DNA of 38,209 nucleotides, from the NCBI RefSeq assembly GCF_000964405.1, contig NZ_BANE01000301.1, positions 1-38,209 of the forward strand, in the 5' to 3' direction. The translations under genes and the position numbers were made by a program. The stretch comes from Novacetimonas hansenii JCM 7643. GTDB taxonomy: Bacteria > Pseudomonadota > Alphaproteobacteria > Acetobacterales > Acetobacteraceae. The notes below the pieces were generated by a model. The model was not told where the DNA came from. It saw only the letters and a program-made list of their open reading frames with translations, and searched no databases. Shown piece after piece: positions 7,437-16,578 of the stretch. Position 1 is the first letter of the stretch, and each line of letters begins with the position of its first letter.

Positions 7437-8060
7437 ATGGACAAGGTTATTTCTTCCGACCCGCGCGCGGTCGCTGTCAGTGAGATCATCGCAGCCGGCC
7501 GTCGCATGGACCGCTTTGGCTGGGTGCCGGCAACGGCGGGGAACATCAGCCGCCGCCTGCCTGACGGGCTGATCGCGATCACGCGTTCGGGCGGGCACAA
7601 GGGCATGTTGACCCCCCATGGTGTGATCGAGGTCACGGCCGATGGCGCGCCCGTGCATGCAGGTGACCGGCCCAGCGCCGAAACCCTGCTGCATTGCCAG
7701 ATCTATGCAGCCTCGCCCCGTACCGGGGCTGTCCTGCACGGGCATTCCGTGGCCTCCACCGTGTTGTCGATGCTGGCGGGGGATTCGATCACCCTTGCGG
7801 GTTACGAAGTGCTCAAGGTGTTCGAGGGGCAGAAGACCCATGAGGCCAGCCTGCGCCTGCCGGTGTTCGACAATGATCAGGATATCGCACGCCTTGCCCG
7901 CGTCATTGCGCCGTACATGCCCGACATGCCGCTTGGCTATGTGATCCGTGGGCATGGTGTCTATGTCTGGGGGGATGACATGGACATGGCCCTTGCCCGG
8001 CTGGAGGGGCTCGAATTCCTTCTGGCGTGCGAGCTGGAGAAACGAAAGATCCGTCCATGA
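7437..8060 (+). CDS. mtnB: Methylthioribulose-1-phosphate dehydratase
   Basis: MtnB is a zinc-dependent class II aldolase-fold enzyme that removes water from 5-methylthioribulose-1-phosphate in the methionine salvage pathway. The 207-residue protein has the metal-binding H-x-H in VLHGHSVAST and a later histidine in VIRGHGVYVWGDD, plus the family start GRRMDRFGWVPATAGNIS. The start at 7437 has GAAGG eight bases upstream; an in-frame TTG at 7422 would add five residues. It opens a coupled set mtnB-mtnD-mtnC-ribF. The enzymes that make its substrate (MtnA with MtnK or MtnP/MtnN) are not nearby. Confidence 0.93.
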   Translation: MDKVISSDPRAVAVSEIIAAGRRMDRFGWVPATAGNISRRLPDGLIAITRSGGHKGMLTPHGVIEVTADGAPVHAGDRPSAETLLHCQIYAASPRTGAVLHGHSVASTVLSMLAGDSITLAGYEVLKVFEGQKTHEASLRLPVFDNDQDIARLARVIAPYMPDMPLGYVIRGHGVYVWGDDMDMALARLEGLEFLLACELEKRKIRP

Positions 8061-8626
8061 GCAGCCTTGCGCTTTATCGTGACGATGCGCCTGGCGCCCC
8101 GGTCGAACGCACGACAGATCCCGCGCGCATCGCGCAGGTGCTGCGTGCGATCGGTGTGCGTTTCGAACGGTGGGACAGCCCCGTCACCCCCGCACGCACC
8201 GCCCCGGCGGCGGAGGTGCTGGCGGCATATCGCCCCTATCTCGATCAGTTGATGGGGGAAACGGGTGCGGGGTCCGCCGATGTCATCAGCATGCATGGCG
8301 CGGGCGAGGGGTGGGACGCCACCCGGCGCAAATTCCTGTGCGAACATATCCATGACGAGGACGAGATCCGGTTTTTCGTGCATGGACAGGGTGATTTCGT
8401 CCTGCATACCGACGGGCGGGTGTTCAATGTGCGCTGCACGGCGGGGGACCTGATTTCGGTGCCTGCGGGCATCCCCCACTGGTTCGATGGCGGGGCTGTT
8501 CCCGATTTTGTGGCGTTGCGGGTCTTTACCAACCCCGATGGCTGGATCGCACGGTATACCGGCGATGATATCGCCACCCGTTTTGCCGCCGCCGATGATG
8601 ATAAAGGGTGTGAAATTGCCGTCTGA
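8057..8626 (+). CDS. mtnD: Acireductone dioxygenase
   Basis: MtnD is a cupin enzyme that splits acireductone with O2 to the 2-keto precursor of methionine plus formate when iron is bound; a nickel form gives an off-pathway product. The 189-residue protein carries the metal site H-x-H-x4-E in FLCEHIHDEDEIRFFV and the distal histidine in VPAGIPHWFD, both typical. The start at 8057 overlaps the mtnB stop as ATGA. The oxygen requirement fits a strictly aerobic organism. It is the second gene of the salvage set. Confidence 0.95.
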   Translation: MSSLALYRDDAPGAPVERTTDPARIAQVLRAIGVRFERWDSPVTPARTAPAAEVLAAYRPYLDQLMGETGAGSADVISMHGAGEGWDATRRKFLCEHIHDEDEIRFFVHGQGDFVLHTDGRVFNVRCTAGDLISVPAGIPHWFDGGAVPDFVALRVFTNPDGWIARYTGDDIATRFAAADDDKGCEIAV

Positions 8627-9347
8627 TCCCGTATCGCCCAATATCGCGCCCCTCATGCCACCGCGTGTCGCCCTGCTGGATATCGAGGGGACGACCATTC
8701 CTGTCTCCTTCGTTCATGACGTGCTGTTCCCCTATGCCCGGCAGGCGTTGCCGGGATTGCTGCGCGATCACGCGGACGACCCGCAGGTCCGCGCGCAGGT
8801 GGCGGAGATTGCCCGCCTTGCCCCCGGTGTGCCGCCGCTGGCGCAGCTTGAGGCCTGGATGGACCGTGACGAGAAGGTCGCCCCGCTCAAGGCGTTGCAG
8901 GGAATGGCATGGGCGCAGGGCTATCGCACGGGGCACCTCAGTGCGCGTCTTTATCCCGATGTGCTGCCCGTGCTGCGTCTGTGGGCGGCGGCCGGGGTTG
9001 TGCTTGCGGTCTATTCGTCCGGTTCGGTTGCGGCGCAGGAACTGATTTATGGCCATACGGATGACGGCGACGTCACCGACCTGTTTTCCGGCTTCTACGA
9101 TCTTGCCATGGGGGGGAAGCGCGTGGCGTCGAGCTATGCCAACATCGTGGCACGGGCCGGATGGGTGGCGGGCGACGTGCTGTTCCTGTCCGATGTGGTG
9201 GCCGAACTGGATGCGGCGGCGCAGGCGGGGCTGCGCACCTGCCAGATCGTGCGGCCCGAGGATGCGACATGTGCGGGCACCACGCACCCGGTGGCCGCAA
9301 CCCTGATCGCGGCAGGGCGGATGTTCGGACTGCCGGTGCCGGCATGA
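8616..9347 (+). CDS. mtnC: Enolase-phosphatase E1
   Basis: MtnC is a bifunctional haloacid-dehalogenase-fold enzyme that enolises and then dephosphorylates the diketo product of MtnB, giving acireductone for MtnD. Motif I is ALLDIEGTTIPVSFVHDVLF with the nucleophilic aspartate, motif II is VYSSGSVAAQ, and the closing acidic motif is LFLSDVVAELDAA. The start is uncertain: TTG at 8616 has AAGGG seven bases upstream and overlaps mtnD by 11 bases; ATG at 8595, 8598 or 8655 are alternatives, and 8655 (MPPRVALLDIEG) gives the most family-like N-terminus but lacks a ribosome-binding site. The stop overlaps the ribF start. Confidence 0.92.
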   Translation: MPSDPVSPNIAPLMPPRVALLDIEGTTIPVSFVHDVLFPYARQALPGLLRDHADDPQVRAQVAEIARLAPGVPPLAQLEAWMDRDEKVAPLKALQGMAWAQGYRTGHLSARLYPDVLPVLRLWAAAGVVLAVYSSGSVAAQELIYGHTDDGDVTDLFSGFYDLAMGGKRVASSYANIVARAGWVAGDVLFLSDVVAELDAAAQAGLRTCQIVRPEDATCAGTTHPVAATLIAAGRMFGLPVPA

Positions 9348-10285
9348 AGGCGCACCTTCACACCGACTGGCGGGACATTCCCGCCGCCGCGCGCGGTACG
9401 GTCGCCGCGCTGGGTAATTTCGACGGGGTGCATCTGGGCCATGCCCACCTGCTGCGCACGTTGCGGGCCGCGCGGCCCGAAGGGGAACTGGCGGTCGTGA
9501 CGTTCGAGCCACATCCGCGCGAACTGTTCCGCCCGCAGGATCCGCCCTTTCGCCTGACCCTGCCTGATGAACGGTTCTCAGCGCTTGTCGCGCTGGGTGT
9601 GCGGCACGTGTTCCAGATTCCCTTCACCCCTGAATTCAGTGCCATGAGTGCCGAGGAATTCGTAACCGGTGTCCTGCATGCGGGCCTTGGGGTGCGGCAT
9701 GTCGCCTGTGGCGCGGATTTCGCGTTCGGCCATCGCAGGCGCGGTGATGTTGCCTTCCTTGCGCAGGAGGCGCATGACCTTGGCATCGGGCTGACGGTCG
9801 TGCCTGCATTGTGCGATGCGGCGGGGCCATATTCCTCCACCCGTATCCGCCGCCTGCTGCAAGAAGGGTATCCCGAACGCGCGGCGGACGAACTCGGCCG
9901 TGCATGGTCAATCCGCGGGCAGGTCGAACATGGGGACAAGCGCGGGCGCCTGCTGGGTTTTCCCACTGCGAATATCGCGTTGGGCCGTCATCTGGAACCG
10001 GCGCGCGGGGTTTATGCCGTCAGTGTGCGCATGGGCGACGGGCGCGTCTGTCCCGGTGTTGCCAATATCGGCCGACGTCCCACCATCAATGACGGGCAGG
10101 TCAGCCGGCTGGAGGTCCACCTGCTGGATTTCGACGGGGACCTGTACGGGCAGACCCTGTCGGTTGCGCTGCATACTCTGCTGCGGGAGGAGCGTCGTTT
10201 CGACGGGCTTGACGCCCTGCGTGCGCAGATCGCGCGCGATACGCAGGCCGCACGTGATTACCTGCTGGCGACAGGCGGGGCATGA
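9344..10285 (+). CDS. ribF: Riboflavin kinase / FAD synthetase
   Basis: RibF converts riboflavin to FMN and then FAD. The N-terminal nucleotidyltransferase domain shows GNFDGVHLGHAHLLRTLR (the H-x-G-H class motif), VTFEPHPRELF and SSTRIRRLLQEG; the C-terminal kinase domain shows RGRLLGFPTANI and then VANIGRRPTIND, with a late glutamate-containing segment VHLLDFDGDLYG. Length (313) is normal. The start at 9344 overlaps the mtnC stop as ATGA, tying it to the salvage genes, while ileS follows 133 bases later; ribF-ileS-lspA is a widespread bacterial order. Confidence 0.96.
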   Translation: MKAHLHTDWRDIPAAARGTVAALGNFDGVHLGHAHLLRTLRAARPEGELAVVTFEPHPRELFRPQDPPFRLTLPDERFSALVALGVRHVFQIPFTPEFSAMSAEEFVTGVLHAGLGVRHVACGADFAFGHRRRGDVAFLAQEAHDLGIGLTVVPALCDAAGPYSSTRIRRLLQEGYPERAADELGRAWSIRGQVEHGDKRGRLLGFPTANIALGRHLEPARGVYAVSVRMGDGRVCPGVANIGRRPTINDGQVSRLEVHLLDFDGDLYGQTLSVALHTLLREERRFDGLDALRAQIARDTQAARDYLLATGGA

Positions 10286-10418
10286 CGGGTGGGGCGTGTC
10301 GGTGTCGCGAAAGCTTGACCGCAGGCCCGCACCCTCCCCATAAGGTTGCGTTGCGGTTGTACGGGGCGTGTCCCGTCCCTCCATGTTTCTTTGGATCAAG
10401 CAGTCAGAAAACAGGGTC

Positions 10419-13292
10419 ATGACCGAGTCAAAACCACAGGATCTCTATCGGGAGACGGTGTTCCTGCCCACCACCTCCTTTCCCATGCGCGGCAGCCTGC
10501 CGAAGCGGGAGCCCGAGATGCTGGCGCGCTGGGCCGAACAAAAGCTTGACGACAGCCTGCTTGAACAGGCGCAGGGGCGTCAGGTCTTCATGCTGCATGA
10601 CGGGCCGCCCTATGCCAATGGCCATCTCCATATCGGCCATGCCCTGAACAAGATCCTCAAGGACGTCATCAACCGCGCACACCGCATGTCGGGCTATGGC
10701 ATCCATTACGTGCCGGGCTGGGACTGTCACGGCCTGCCGATCGAATGGAAGATCGAGGAAGAATACCGCAAGCGCGGACAGGACAAGGACAGCGTGCCCG
10801 TCCTGCAGTTCCGTGCCGAATGCCGTGCCTATGCCCAGAAATGGCTGGATATCCAGGCGGCCGAGTTCCGCCGCCTTGGCGTGCAGGCGGAATGGGCGCG
10901 CCGTTACGCCACGATGGATTTCTCGTCCGAGGCGGCAATCGCGGGGGAGATCGGCAGGTTCCTGCTCAATGGCCTGCTGTATCGCGGCCTGCGTCCGGTG
11001 ATGTGGAGCCCGGTGGAGAAAACCGCCCTGGCCGAGGCGGAGATCGAATATCGCGACCATGAATCCACCGCGATCCATGTCGCCTTTCCCGTCATCCATG
11101 ATCCCACCCCGGCCCATGCGCTTGAAGATGTGTCGGCGGTCATCTGGACTACGACGCCGTGGACCATTCCCGCCAATCGCGCCATCGCCTATGGCCCGGA
11201 CATCACCTATGCCGTGGTGCGGATGGATGACGTGGCCGATGGCGCCCTGCTGGAACCGGAATCGAAGGTGCTGGTGGCGGAAGACCTGATCGAGCCGTTC
11301 TGCAAGGCGGCAGGGGTCAATGCGCATCATGTGCTCTATACCCTGCCCGGTCATGCGCTGAAGGGGGCGGTATGCGCCCATCCCCTGCGTGGTCAGGGGT
11401 ATGATTTCGACGTGCCGGTCCTGCCGGGCGAGCATGTCACGACCGAGGCGGGCACGGGCCTGGTCCATACCGCCCCCGCGCATGGCGAGGACGATTTCAA
11501 CCTTGGCCGCCAGCACGGGCTGGAGATCACCGAACTGGTGATGGATGACGGTCGTTATGCCGACTGGGTGCCCCTGTTCGCGGGGCAGCACGTCTTTAAG
11601 GCGGCGGAGCCGGTCTGCACCGCGCTGGAGGACGTCATGCGTCATGCCGCGCAGGAGGGACAGGCCCCGGCCGGGCTGGTGGCGCGTGCGACGCTGGTTC
11701 ATTCCTATCCGCATTCATGGCGTTCGCGCGCGCCGATCATCTATCGCGCGACACCGCAATGGTTCATCCGCATGGATGGCGAAGGGGCGCTGCGCAAGCG
11801 TGCGCTCGCGGCGCTTGATGACGTGACGTTCGTCCCGGCGCAGTCGCGTAATCGCCTGACCTCCATGGTGGAAGGGCGTCCCGACTGGTGCATCAGCCGC
11901 CAGCGCGCCTGGGGGGTGCCGATCGCCGTGTTTGTGGAGAAGCGCACGGGCGAGGTCCTGCGTGATGCCGCCGTGATGAAGCGCGTGGTCGATGCATTCG
12001 CGGCCGAGGGCGCGGACGCGTGGTATGCCTCGCCCGCGTCGCGCTTCCTTGGCGAAGGGCGCAACCCCGATGATTACGAACAGGTGTTCGATATCGTCGA
12101 TGTGTGGTTCGAAAGCGGATCGACCCATGCCTTTGTGCTGGGCCATGGCGACATGCCGTTTCCTGCGGATGTCTACCTCGAAGGGTCGGACCAGCATCGT
12201 GGCTGGTTCCAGTCCTCTCTGCTCGAAAGCGTGGGGACGAAGGGCATCGCGCCCTTCCGCACGCTGGTGACGAATGGCTTTGTCCTTGATGAGCAGGGCC
12301 GCAAGATGTCCAAGTCGCTGGGCAATGTCATTGCGCCGCAGGACGTCAATGATTCGCTTGGCGCGGATATTCTGCGCCTGTGGGTCATGAATTCCGACAC
12401 CAACGAAGACCTGCGCATCGGCAAGGATATCCTCAAACAGCAGGGCGAGCTTTATCGCCGCCTGCGCAATACGCTGCGCTGGCTGCTTGGTGCGCTGGAT
12501 GGCTTTGCCGAGGACGAGCGCGTCGCTTATGACGACCTGCCCGAACTCGAACGCTGGGTGCTGCACCGTCTGGGCGAACTGGGCGGGCTGGTGGCGCGCG
12601 CGGTGGAGACGCATGAATGGGTGGGGGTCTATCCCGCGCTGCATGGTTTCTGCGCCGCCGACCTTTCGGCGTTCTATTTCGACGTGCGCAAGGATACGAT
12701 CTATTGCGATGCGGCCAGCAGCCTGAAGCGCCGCGCCGCGCGCACGGTTCTGGATCACCTGCATCGCTGTCTGTGCGCGTGGCTGGCCCCGGTGCTGGTC
12801 TTTACGGCAGAGGAAGCATGGCTGGCGCGGCCGGGCACGACGCAGAGTATCCATCTCCAGCCCTTTCCCGACATTCCGGCGCAATGGCACCAGCCCGCGC
12901 TGGAGGATCGCTGGGCCACGCTGCGCGGGGTGCGGCGCATCATCACGACCGAGATCGAGGCCGCGCGTCGTGACGGGGTTGTCGGATCTTCCCTGCAGGC
13001 CGCAGTGACGCTGCCCCTGTCAGAGGATGAGGCCACGGCCTTTGGCGATGTGGACTGGTGCGAACTCGCGATCGTGTCACAGGTTGACATAAGTATCGAG
13101 GCGGGCAGCGCGTCGATCTATCTCGACACATCCGGCGATGCGCAGGGCGCGCCGCATGGCGGCCCGGTCATCCGTGCGGCGACGGGGCATAAATGCGCGC
13201 GCTGCTGGAAGGTGCTGGAGGAGGTGGGCACCGTGCCCGCCCATCCGCAACTGTGCCTGCGATGTGCCGATGTGGTGCAGGGCCGGGCGTGA
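10419..13292 (+). CDS. ileS: Isoleucyl-tRNA synthetase
   Basis: This class I synthetase charges tRNA-Ile and edits misactivated valine. The 957-residue protein has the HIGH motif in PPYANGHLHIGHALNK, the editing domain (WTTTPWTIPANRAIAYG and GTGLVHTAPAHGEDD), the KMSKSLGN motif, and a C-terminal zinc finger (CARCW and CLRCAD). The start at 10419 (MTESKPQDLYRETVFLP) matches the family N-terminus; an in-frame ATG at 10383 would add 12 unlikely residues. The zinc-finger C-terminus is typical of the bacterial housekeeping type. Its stop overlaps a GTG that could serve as an alternative lspA start. Confidence 0.98.
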   Translation: MTESKPQDLYRETVFLPTTSFPMRGSLPKREPEMLARWAEQKLDDSLLEQAQGRQVFMLHDGPPYANGHLHIGHALNKILKDVINRAHRMSGYGIHYVPGWDCHGLPIEWKIEEEYRKRGQDKDSVPVLQFRAECRAYAQKWLDIQAAEFRRLGVQAEWARRYATMDFSSEAAIAGEIGRFLLNGLLYRGLRPVMWSPVEKTALAEAEIEYRDHESTAIHVAFPVIHDPTPAHALEDVSAVIWTTTPWTIPANRAIAYGPDITYAVVRMDDVADGALLEPESKVLVAEDLIEPFCKAAGVNAHHVLYTLPGHALKGAVCAHPLRGQGYDFDVPVLPGEHVTTEAGTGLVHTAPAHGEDDFNLGRQHGLEITELVMDDGRYADWVPLFAGQHVFKAAEPVCTALEDVMRHAAQEGQAPAGLVARATLVHSYPHSWRSRAPIIYRATPQWFIRMDGEGALRKRALAALDDVTFVPAQSRNRLTSMVEGRPDWCISRQRAWGVPIAVFVEKRTGEVLRDAAVMKRVVDAFAAEGADAWYASPASRFLGEGRNPDDYEQVFDIVDVWFESGSTHAFVLGHGDMPFPADVYLEGSDQHRGWFQSSLLESVGTKGIAPFRTLVTNGFVLDEQGRKMSKSLGNVIAPQDVNDSLGADILRLWVMNSDTNEDLRIGKDILKQQGELYRRLRNTLRWLLGALDGFAEDERVAYDDLPELERWVLHRLGELGGLVARAVETHEWVGVYPALHGFCAADLSAFYFDVRKDTIYCDAASSLKRRAARTVLDHLHRCLCAWLAPVLVFTAEEAWLARPGTTQSIHLQPFPDIPAQWHQPALEDRWATLRGVRRIITTEIEAARRDGVVGSSLQAAVTLPLSEDEATAFGDVDWCELAIVSQVDISIEAGSASIYLDTSGDAQGAPHGGPVIRAATGHKCARCWKVLEEVGTVPAHPQLCLRCADVVQGRA

Positions 13293-13303
13293 GTTCGTCC
13301 GTC

Positions 13304-13825
13304 ATGTCAGGATCTGGCATGTTGGAACCCACGCCGCGACGTCGGCGCAGGGCCAGCAAAATGGGCTGGACGGTCCTGTTCTTCTGTCTGGTCCTTGCCC
13401 TGGACCAGGCCACGAAGCACTGGATGCTGCACGGTTATGATCTGCCGGGACGGCAGAGTGTCGCCCTGTTGCCGGGGCTGAATTTCACCATGGTCTGGAA
13501 CCATGCCATCACCTTCGGGATGTTGGGCGGTGCAGGCAGTGCCGGTCGGGTCATCTTTTCGGTCGTGGCGCTGTTTATTGTCGTGCTCCTGGGGCTGTGG
13601 GCGTCGCGTACGCCGCGCCCGTGGGTGGCGGGCGCGCTGGGTGCGATCATGGGCGGGGCCGTGGGCAATGTCATAGACCGGCTGCAGTTCGGGGCCGTGG
13701 TGGATTTTGTACACCTGCATGCGTACGGGTGGTCATGGCCGGTGTTCAACCTTGCCGATGCGGCGATAGATTGTGGCGTGGCCATCCTGATTATTGATAA
13801 TCTTCTCGATCGCGACAGGGGATAG
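13304..13825 (+). CDS. lspA: Lipoprotein signal peptidase II
   Basis: LspA is an inner-membrane aspartic protease that cuts signal peptides from acylated prolipoproteins. Four membrane segments are visible. Conserved sites include MVWNHAITFGML, GNVIDRLQFGAVVDFV with the first catalytic aspartate, and FNLADAAIDCGV with the second. The start is uncertain: GTG at 13289 overlaps the ileS stop, ATG at 13304 follows it closely, and ATG at 13361 sits right before the first membrane helix. It follows ileS as in many bacteria. Substrates nearby include the lipoproteins at 550, 6417, 13883 and 21468. Confidence 0.95.
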   Translation: MSGSGMLEPTPRRRRRASKMGWTVLFFCLVLALDQATKHWMLHGYDLPGRQSVALLPGLNFTMVWNHAITFGMLGGAGSAGRVIFSVVALFIVVLLGLWASRTPRPWVAGALGAIMGGAVGNVIDRLQFGAVVDFVHLHAYGWSWPVFNLADAAIDCGVAILIIDNLLDRDRG

Positions 13826-13882
13826 GACAGAATGTCAAAGCGGTGCTTGTCTAACTGTTGCATGGGCGGTAATAGGCGAATC

Positions 13883-14410
13883 ATGGCATCCACGGCTTTT
13901 CGAACCCTCACTCTTGCGCTGGTCACGACAGGTGGTCTTTCCCTGACCGGCTGTTCGGGTGGGGACGTCTCACGCGCGTTTGGCCTCGAACGCAGCATGC
14001 CCGACGAATATACCGTAACCACGCGCACGCCGCTGTCGATGCCGCCCTCGGACGAGCTTGGCGCGCCAAGCAGTGCCGCGGTCCAGCGCGCGCAGGAATC
14101 CAACCCGCGCATGCAGGCGCTGGAAACCCTGTCGCCCAACGTCGCCCTGCAGGGCACGTATGGTGATAACAGCCCCGGACAGACCGCGCTGGTGGGGGAG
14201 GCGAACGAGGCCTCCAACGCCCCGGACAAGGGGGAACTGGGCAAGGCGGGCACGAGCTTTGTCGATCACCTGATGTTCTGGCATGGGGGTGGCGCAGGGA
14301 ACGTTGTCAACGCCAAGGCCGAAAATGCCCGCCTGCGCGAGGATTCGGCTCTGGGCCGCAACCTGACGCAGGGTGCGACCCCGACGGTATCCGCCGCGCC
14401 CAAGAAGTAA
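13883..14410 (+). CDS. DUF3035 lipoprotein (BamF-like)
   Basis: The signal sequence ends in the lipobox LTGC about 24 residues after the chosen ATG at 13883, so this should be an outer-membrane lipoprotein. The segment SMPDEYTVTTRTPLSMPPS is the hallmark of the alphaproteobacterial DUF3035 group, which has been linked to the BAM outer-membrane assembly complex as BamF; that link is from memory of the literature and not shown by the sequence. The rest is polar and probably extended. Gene order lspA-DUF3035 is common in this class, normally followed by M16 peptidases; here mutL follows instead. Upstream in-frame ATGs at 13832 and 13862 would give an unusually long pre-signal region. Confidence 0.8.
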   Translation: MASTAFRTLTLALVTTGGLSLTGCSGGDVSRAFGLERSMPDEYTVTTRTPLSMPPSDELGAPSSAAVQRAQESNPRMQALETLSPNVALQGTYGDNSPGQTALVGEANEASNAPDKGELGKAGTSFVDHLMFWHGGGAGNVVNAKAENARLREDSALGRNLTQGATPTVSAAPKK

Positions 14411-14430
14411 CCTGCCGTCATGATGGCAGG
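14411..14430 (+). terminator. Short hairpin after BamF-like gene
   Basis: Directly after the TAA stop, CCTGCC and GGCAGG arms (plus a G-T and a T-A pair) form an eight-base-pair stem with the loop CATG. It is followed by TCCTGATTTTCC, a weak T-run, so termination is possible but not secure. Confidence 0.3.
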
Positions 14431-14524
14431 TCCTGATTTTCCCTGATACGAAGGTGCGTCCGCGCCCCTGCACCCTTGCTGCGCATGCTGGCGGTGTGGG
14501 GGTGGGGCGTCCATGATGCCACCT

Positions 14525-16426
14525 ATGACAGAACATCCCCCCATCGCGGACCGTCCCGTGATCCGTCGCCTGTCCGAACAGGTCGTCAACCGCATTGCGG
14601 CGGGCGAGGTCATTGAACGACCGGCGGCGGCACTCAAGGAACTGGTGGAAAATGCGCTCGATTCCGGGGCGCAGCGGATTTCGGTCGCATTGCTGCATGG
14701 TGGCATTGAACGTATCGAGGTGATCGACGATGGCTGCGGCATGACGCCCGATGACCTGCGCCTTGCGGTGGAGCGTCATTGCACGTCAAAGCTGTCGGAC
14801 GAGACGCTGGTGCGGATCGCGACCCTTGGTTTCCGTGGGGAGGCGCTGCCGTCGATCGGGGCTGCGGCACGTCTTAACGTGACCTCACGCACGCGGGGGG
14901 CGCCCACCGCATGGTCCATCCGCGTCGAAGGGGGCCGGGTCGACGAACCGCGTCCCTGTGCCGGGGTGGTGGGCACCTGTGTCGTGGTGGAAGACCTGTT
15001 TTTTGCAACCCCCGCGCGACGCAAGTTCCTCAAGAGTGCGCGGGTGGAGTCGGGCCATGCGGAAAACACCGTCCGCCGCCTTGCCCTGTCGGCCCCGCAT
15101 GTGGCCTTCCGCCTGCAGTTCGATCAACGTGTCGTCCTTGACCTTCCGGCGCAGGACATGGCGGCGCGGGCTGCGGCCATCCTGGATGCCGGGCAGGCCG
15201 ATGGCCTGATCCCGGTGGAGGCGGAGCGCGGGGATCTGCGCCTGTCGGGCTATATCTGTGCGCCTTCGGTGCATCGTGCGACGGCCAATGGGCAACTGCT
15301 GCTGGTGAACGGGCGTCCGGTGGTGGACCCGGTGCTGCGTACGGCGGTGCGTGTGGCGTATCGCAACGTCATGGAACATGGCCGCCACGCGGTCGTGGCC
15401 CTGTCATTGCAGATCCCGCCAGAGCAGGTGGACGTCAATGTCCATCCCGCCAAGACCGAACTGCGTTACGCCGATGCGGCGGCCGTGCGTGCGCTGGTGA
15501 TTGGTGCGCTGGGCCGGGCATTGGGAATCGGTGCGGGCGTCGCTGGCGTGCGGCCCGGCCTGTTACAGTCGCGGCCCGCAGGTGGGGCGCGCATCTGGTA
15601 TCCACCTGAACCAGCATCAGCCCCGCCGGTATCGCCGGTGCAGATGTCGCCATTTCCGCCGGATGGGGATGATGGACCGCCGATGGCCGAAGGCGTCGCC
15701 GAACGCCGCCTGCCGCTGATGGATATCGCACCGGGCGCGCGCCAGGTGGTCAGATGGTCAGAGGCGGATATCCCCGCGGTGCAAGGGGCTGTGTCCTCCC
15801 CTGCGCCTAATCCCGAACCCGCGGCTGATTTCCCCCTTGGCGCTGCCGTGGCGCAGGTTCTGGGCACCTATATCCTTGCGGAAACCGCGCGGGGGGAACT
15901 TGTTCTGGTGGATCAGCATGCGGCCCATGAACGCCTGACGCACGAACGCTTGCGTGCGCAGTATCTGGGCGGTGAGATCCGTGCGCAGCGCCTGCTACTG
16001 CCCGAGGTGGTGAACATGCCCAGGGGGCAGGCCGACCTGCTGATGTCCTTTGCCGATACGCTGTCAGCCCTCGGACTCGAAATTGATGCCTTTGGTGGCG
16101 ATGCGGTCATGGTGCGCACCGTGCCAGCCCTGCTGGGTGGGGGGGATGCGGCCGCGATGCTGCGTGACCTGGCAGAAGAACTGGCGGAGGATGAACTTCT
16201 GGCCCCGGCGCAGGCCCAGGCGGTCGATGGGCGGCTGGATGCGATCATCGCACGCATGGCCTGTCATGGCAGTGTGCGGGCGGGCCGACGCCTTACACAC
16301 GAGGAAATGAACGCCCTGCTGCGTGACATGGAACGAACCCCGCGCGCCGGGACCTGTTCACATGGTCGGCCCACGTGGCTGAAGCTGGAAAAAGGCGATC
16401 TGGAGCGGATGTTCGGCCGTCGCTGA
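14525..16426 (+). CDS. mutL: DNA mismatch repair protein MutL (endonuclease type)
   Basis: MutL links mismatch recognition by MutS to strand removal. The N-terminal GHKL ATPase shows ELVENALDSGAQRI, DDGCGMTPDDL, HCTSKLSDE and GFRGEALPSIGA. After a Pro-rich linker (about residues 340-440) the C-terminal domain carries DQHAAHERLTHERL, MACHGSVRAG, TCSHGRPTW and a final FGRR. This set matches the metal-binding nicking site of endonuclease MutL proteins, as expected where MutH is absent. The start at 14525 (MTEHPPIADR) is one of two close ATGs (14513 is four codons upstream). mutS is not in the window. Confidence 0.95.
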   Translation: MTEHPPIADRPVIRRLSEQVVNRIAAGEVIERPAAALKELVENALDSGAQRISVALLHGGIERIEVIDDGCGMTPDDLRLAVERHCTSKLSDETLVRIATLGFRGEALPSIGAAARLNVTSRTRGAPTAWSIRVEGGRVDEPRPCAGVVGTCVVVEDLFFATPARRKFLKSARVESGHAENTVRRLALSAPHVAFRLQFDQRVVLDLPAQDMAARAAAILDAGQADGLIPVEAERGDLRLSGYICAPSVHRATANGQLLLVNGRPVVDPVLRTAVRVAYRNVMEHGRHAVVALSLQIPPEQVDVNVHPAKTELRYADAAAVRALVIGALGRALGIGAGVAGVRPGLLQSRPAGGARIWYPPEPASAPPVSPVQMSPFPPDGDDGPPMAEGVAERRLPLMDIAPGARQVVRWSEADIPAVQGAVSSPAPNPEPAADFPLGAAVAQVLGTYILAETARGELVLVDQHAAHERLTHERLRAQYLGGEIRAQRLLLPEVVNMPRGQADLLMSFADTLSALGLEIDAFGGDAVMVRTVPALLGGGDAAAMLRDLAEELAEDELLAPAQAQAVDGRLDAIIARMACHGSVRAGRRLTHEEMNALLRDMERTPRAGTCSHGRPTWLKLEKGDLERMFGRR

Positions 16427-16578
16427 GGTTGCTGCGCATGCTGTCATCATGATGCGTAAGAAGGGGGTGCAGGGGGGCTGGGGCCACCTGCTCGGCAGAA
16501 CGTGAGCGGCAGGCGGCTGGATTTCATTTCCGTAATGTCCCTAAGTTCGGTCCATCTTTCCATGGCGATGAGACTGAC

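Noticed and set aside
10428-12890. Two consecutive minus-strand open frames opposite ileS
   Set aside because: IleS is unmistakable on the plus strand; these are complementary shadows.
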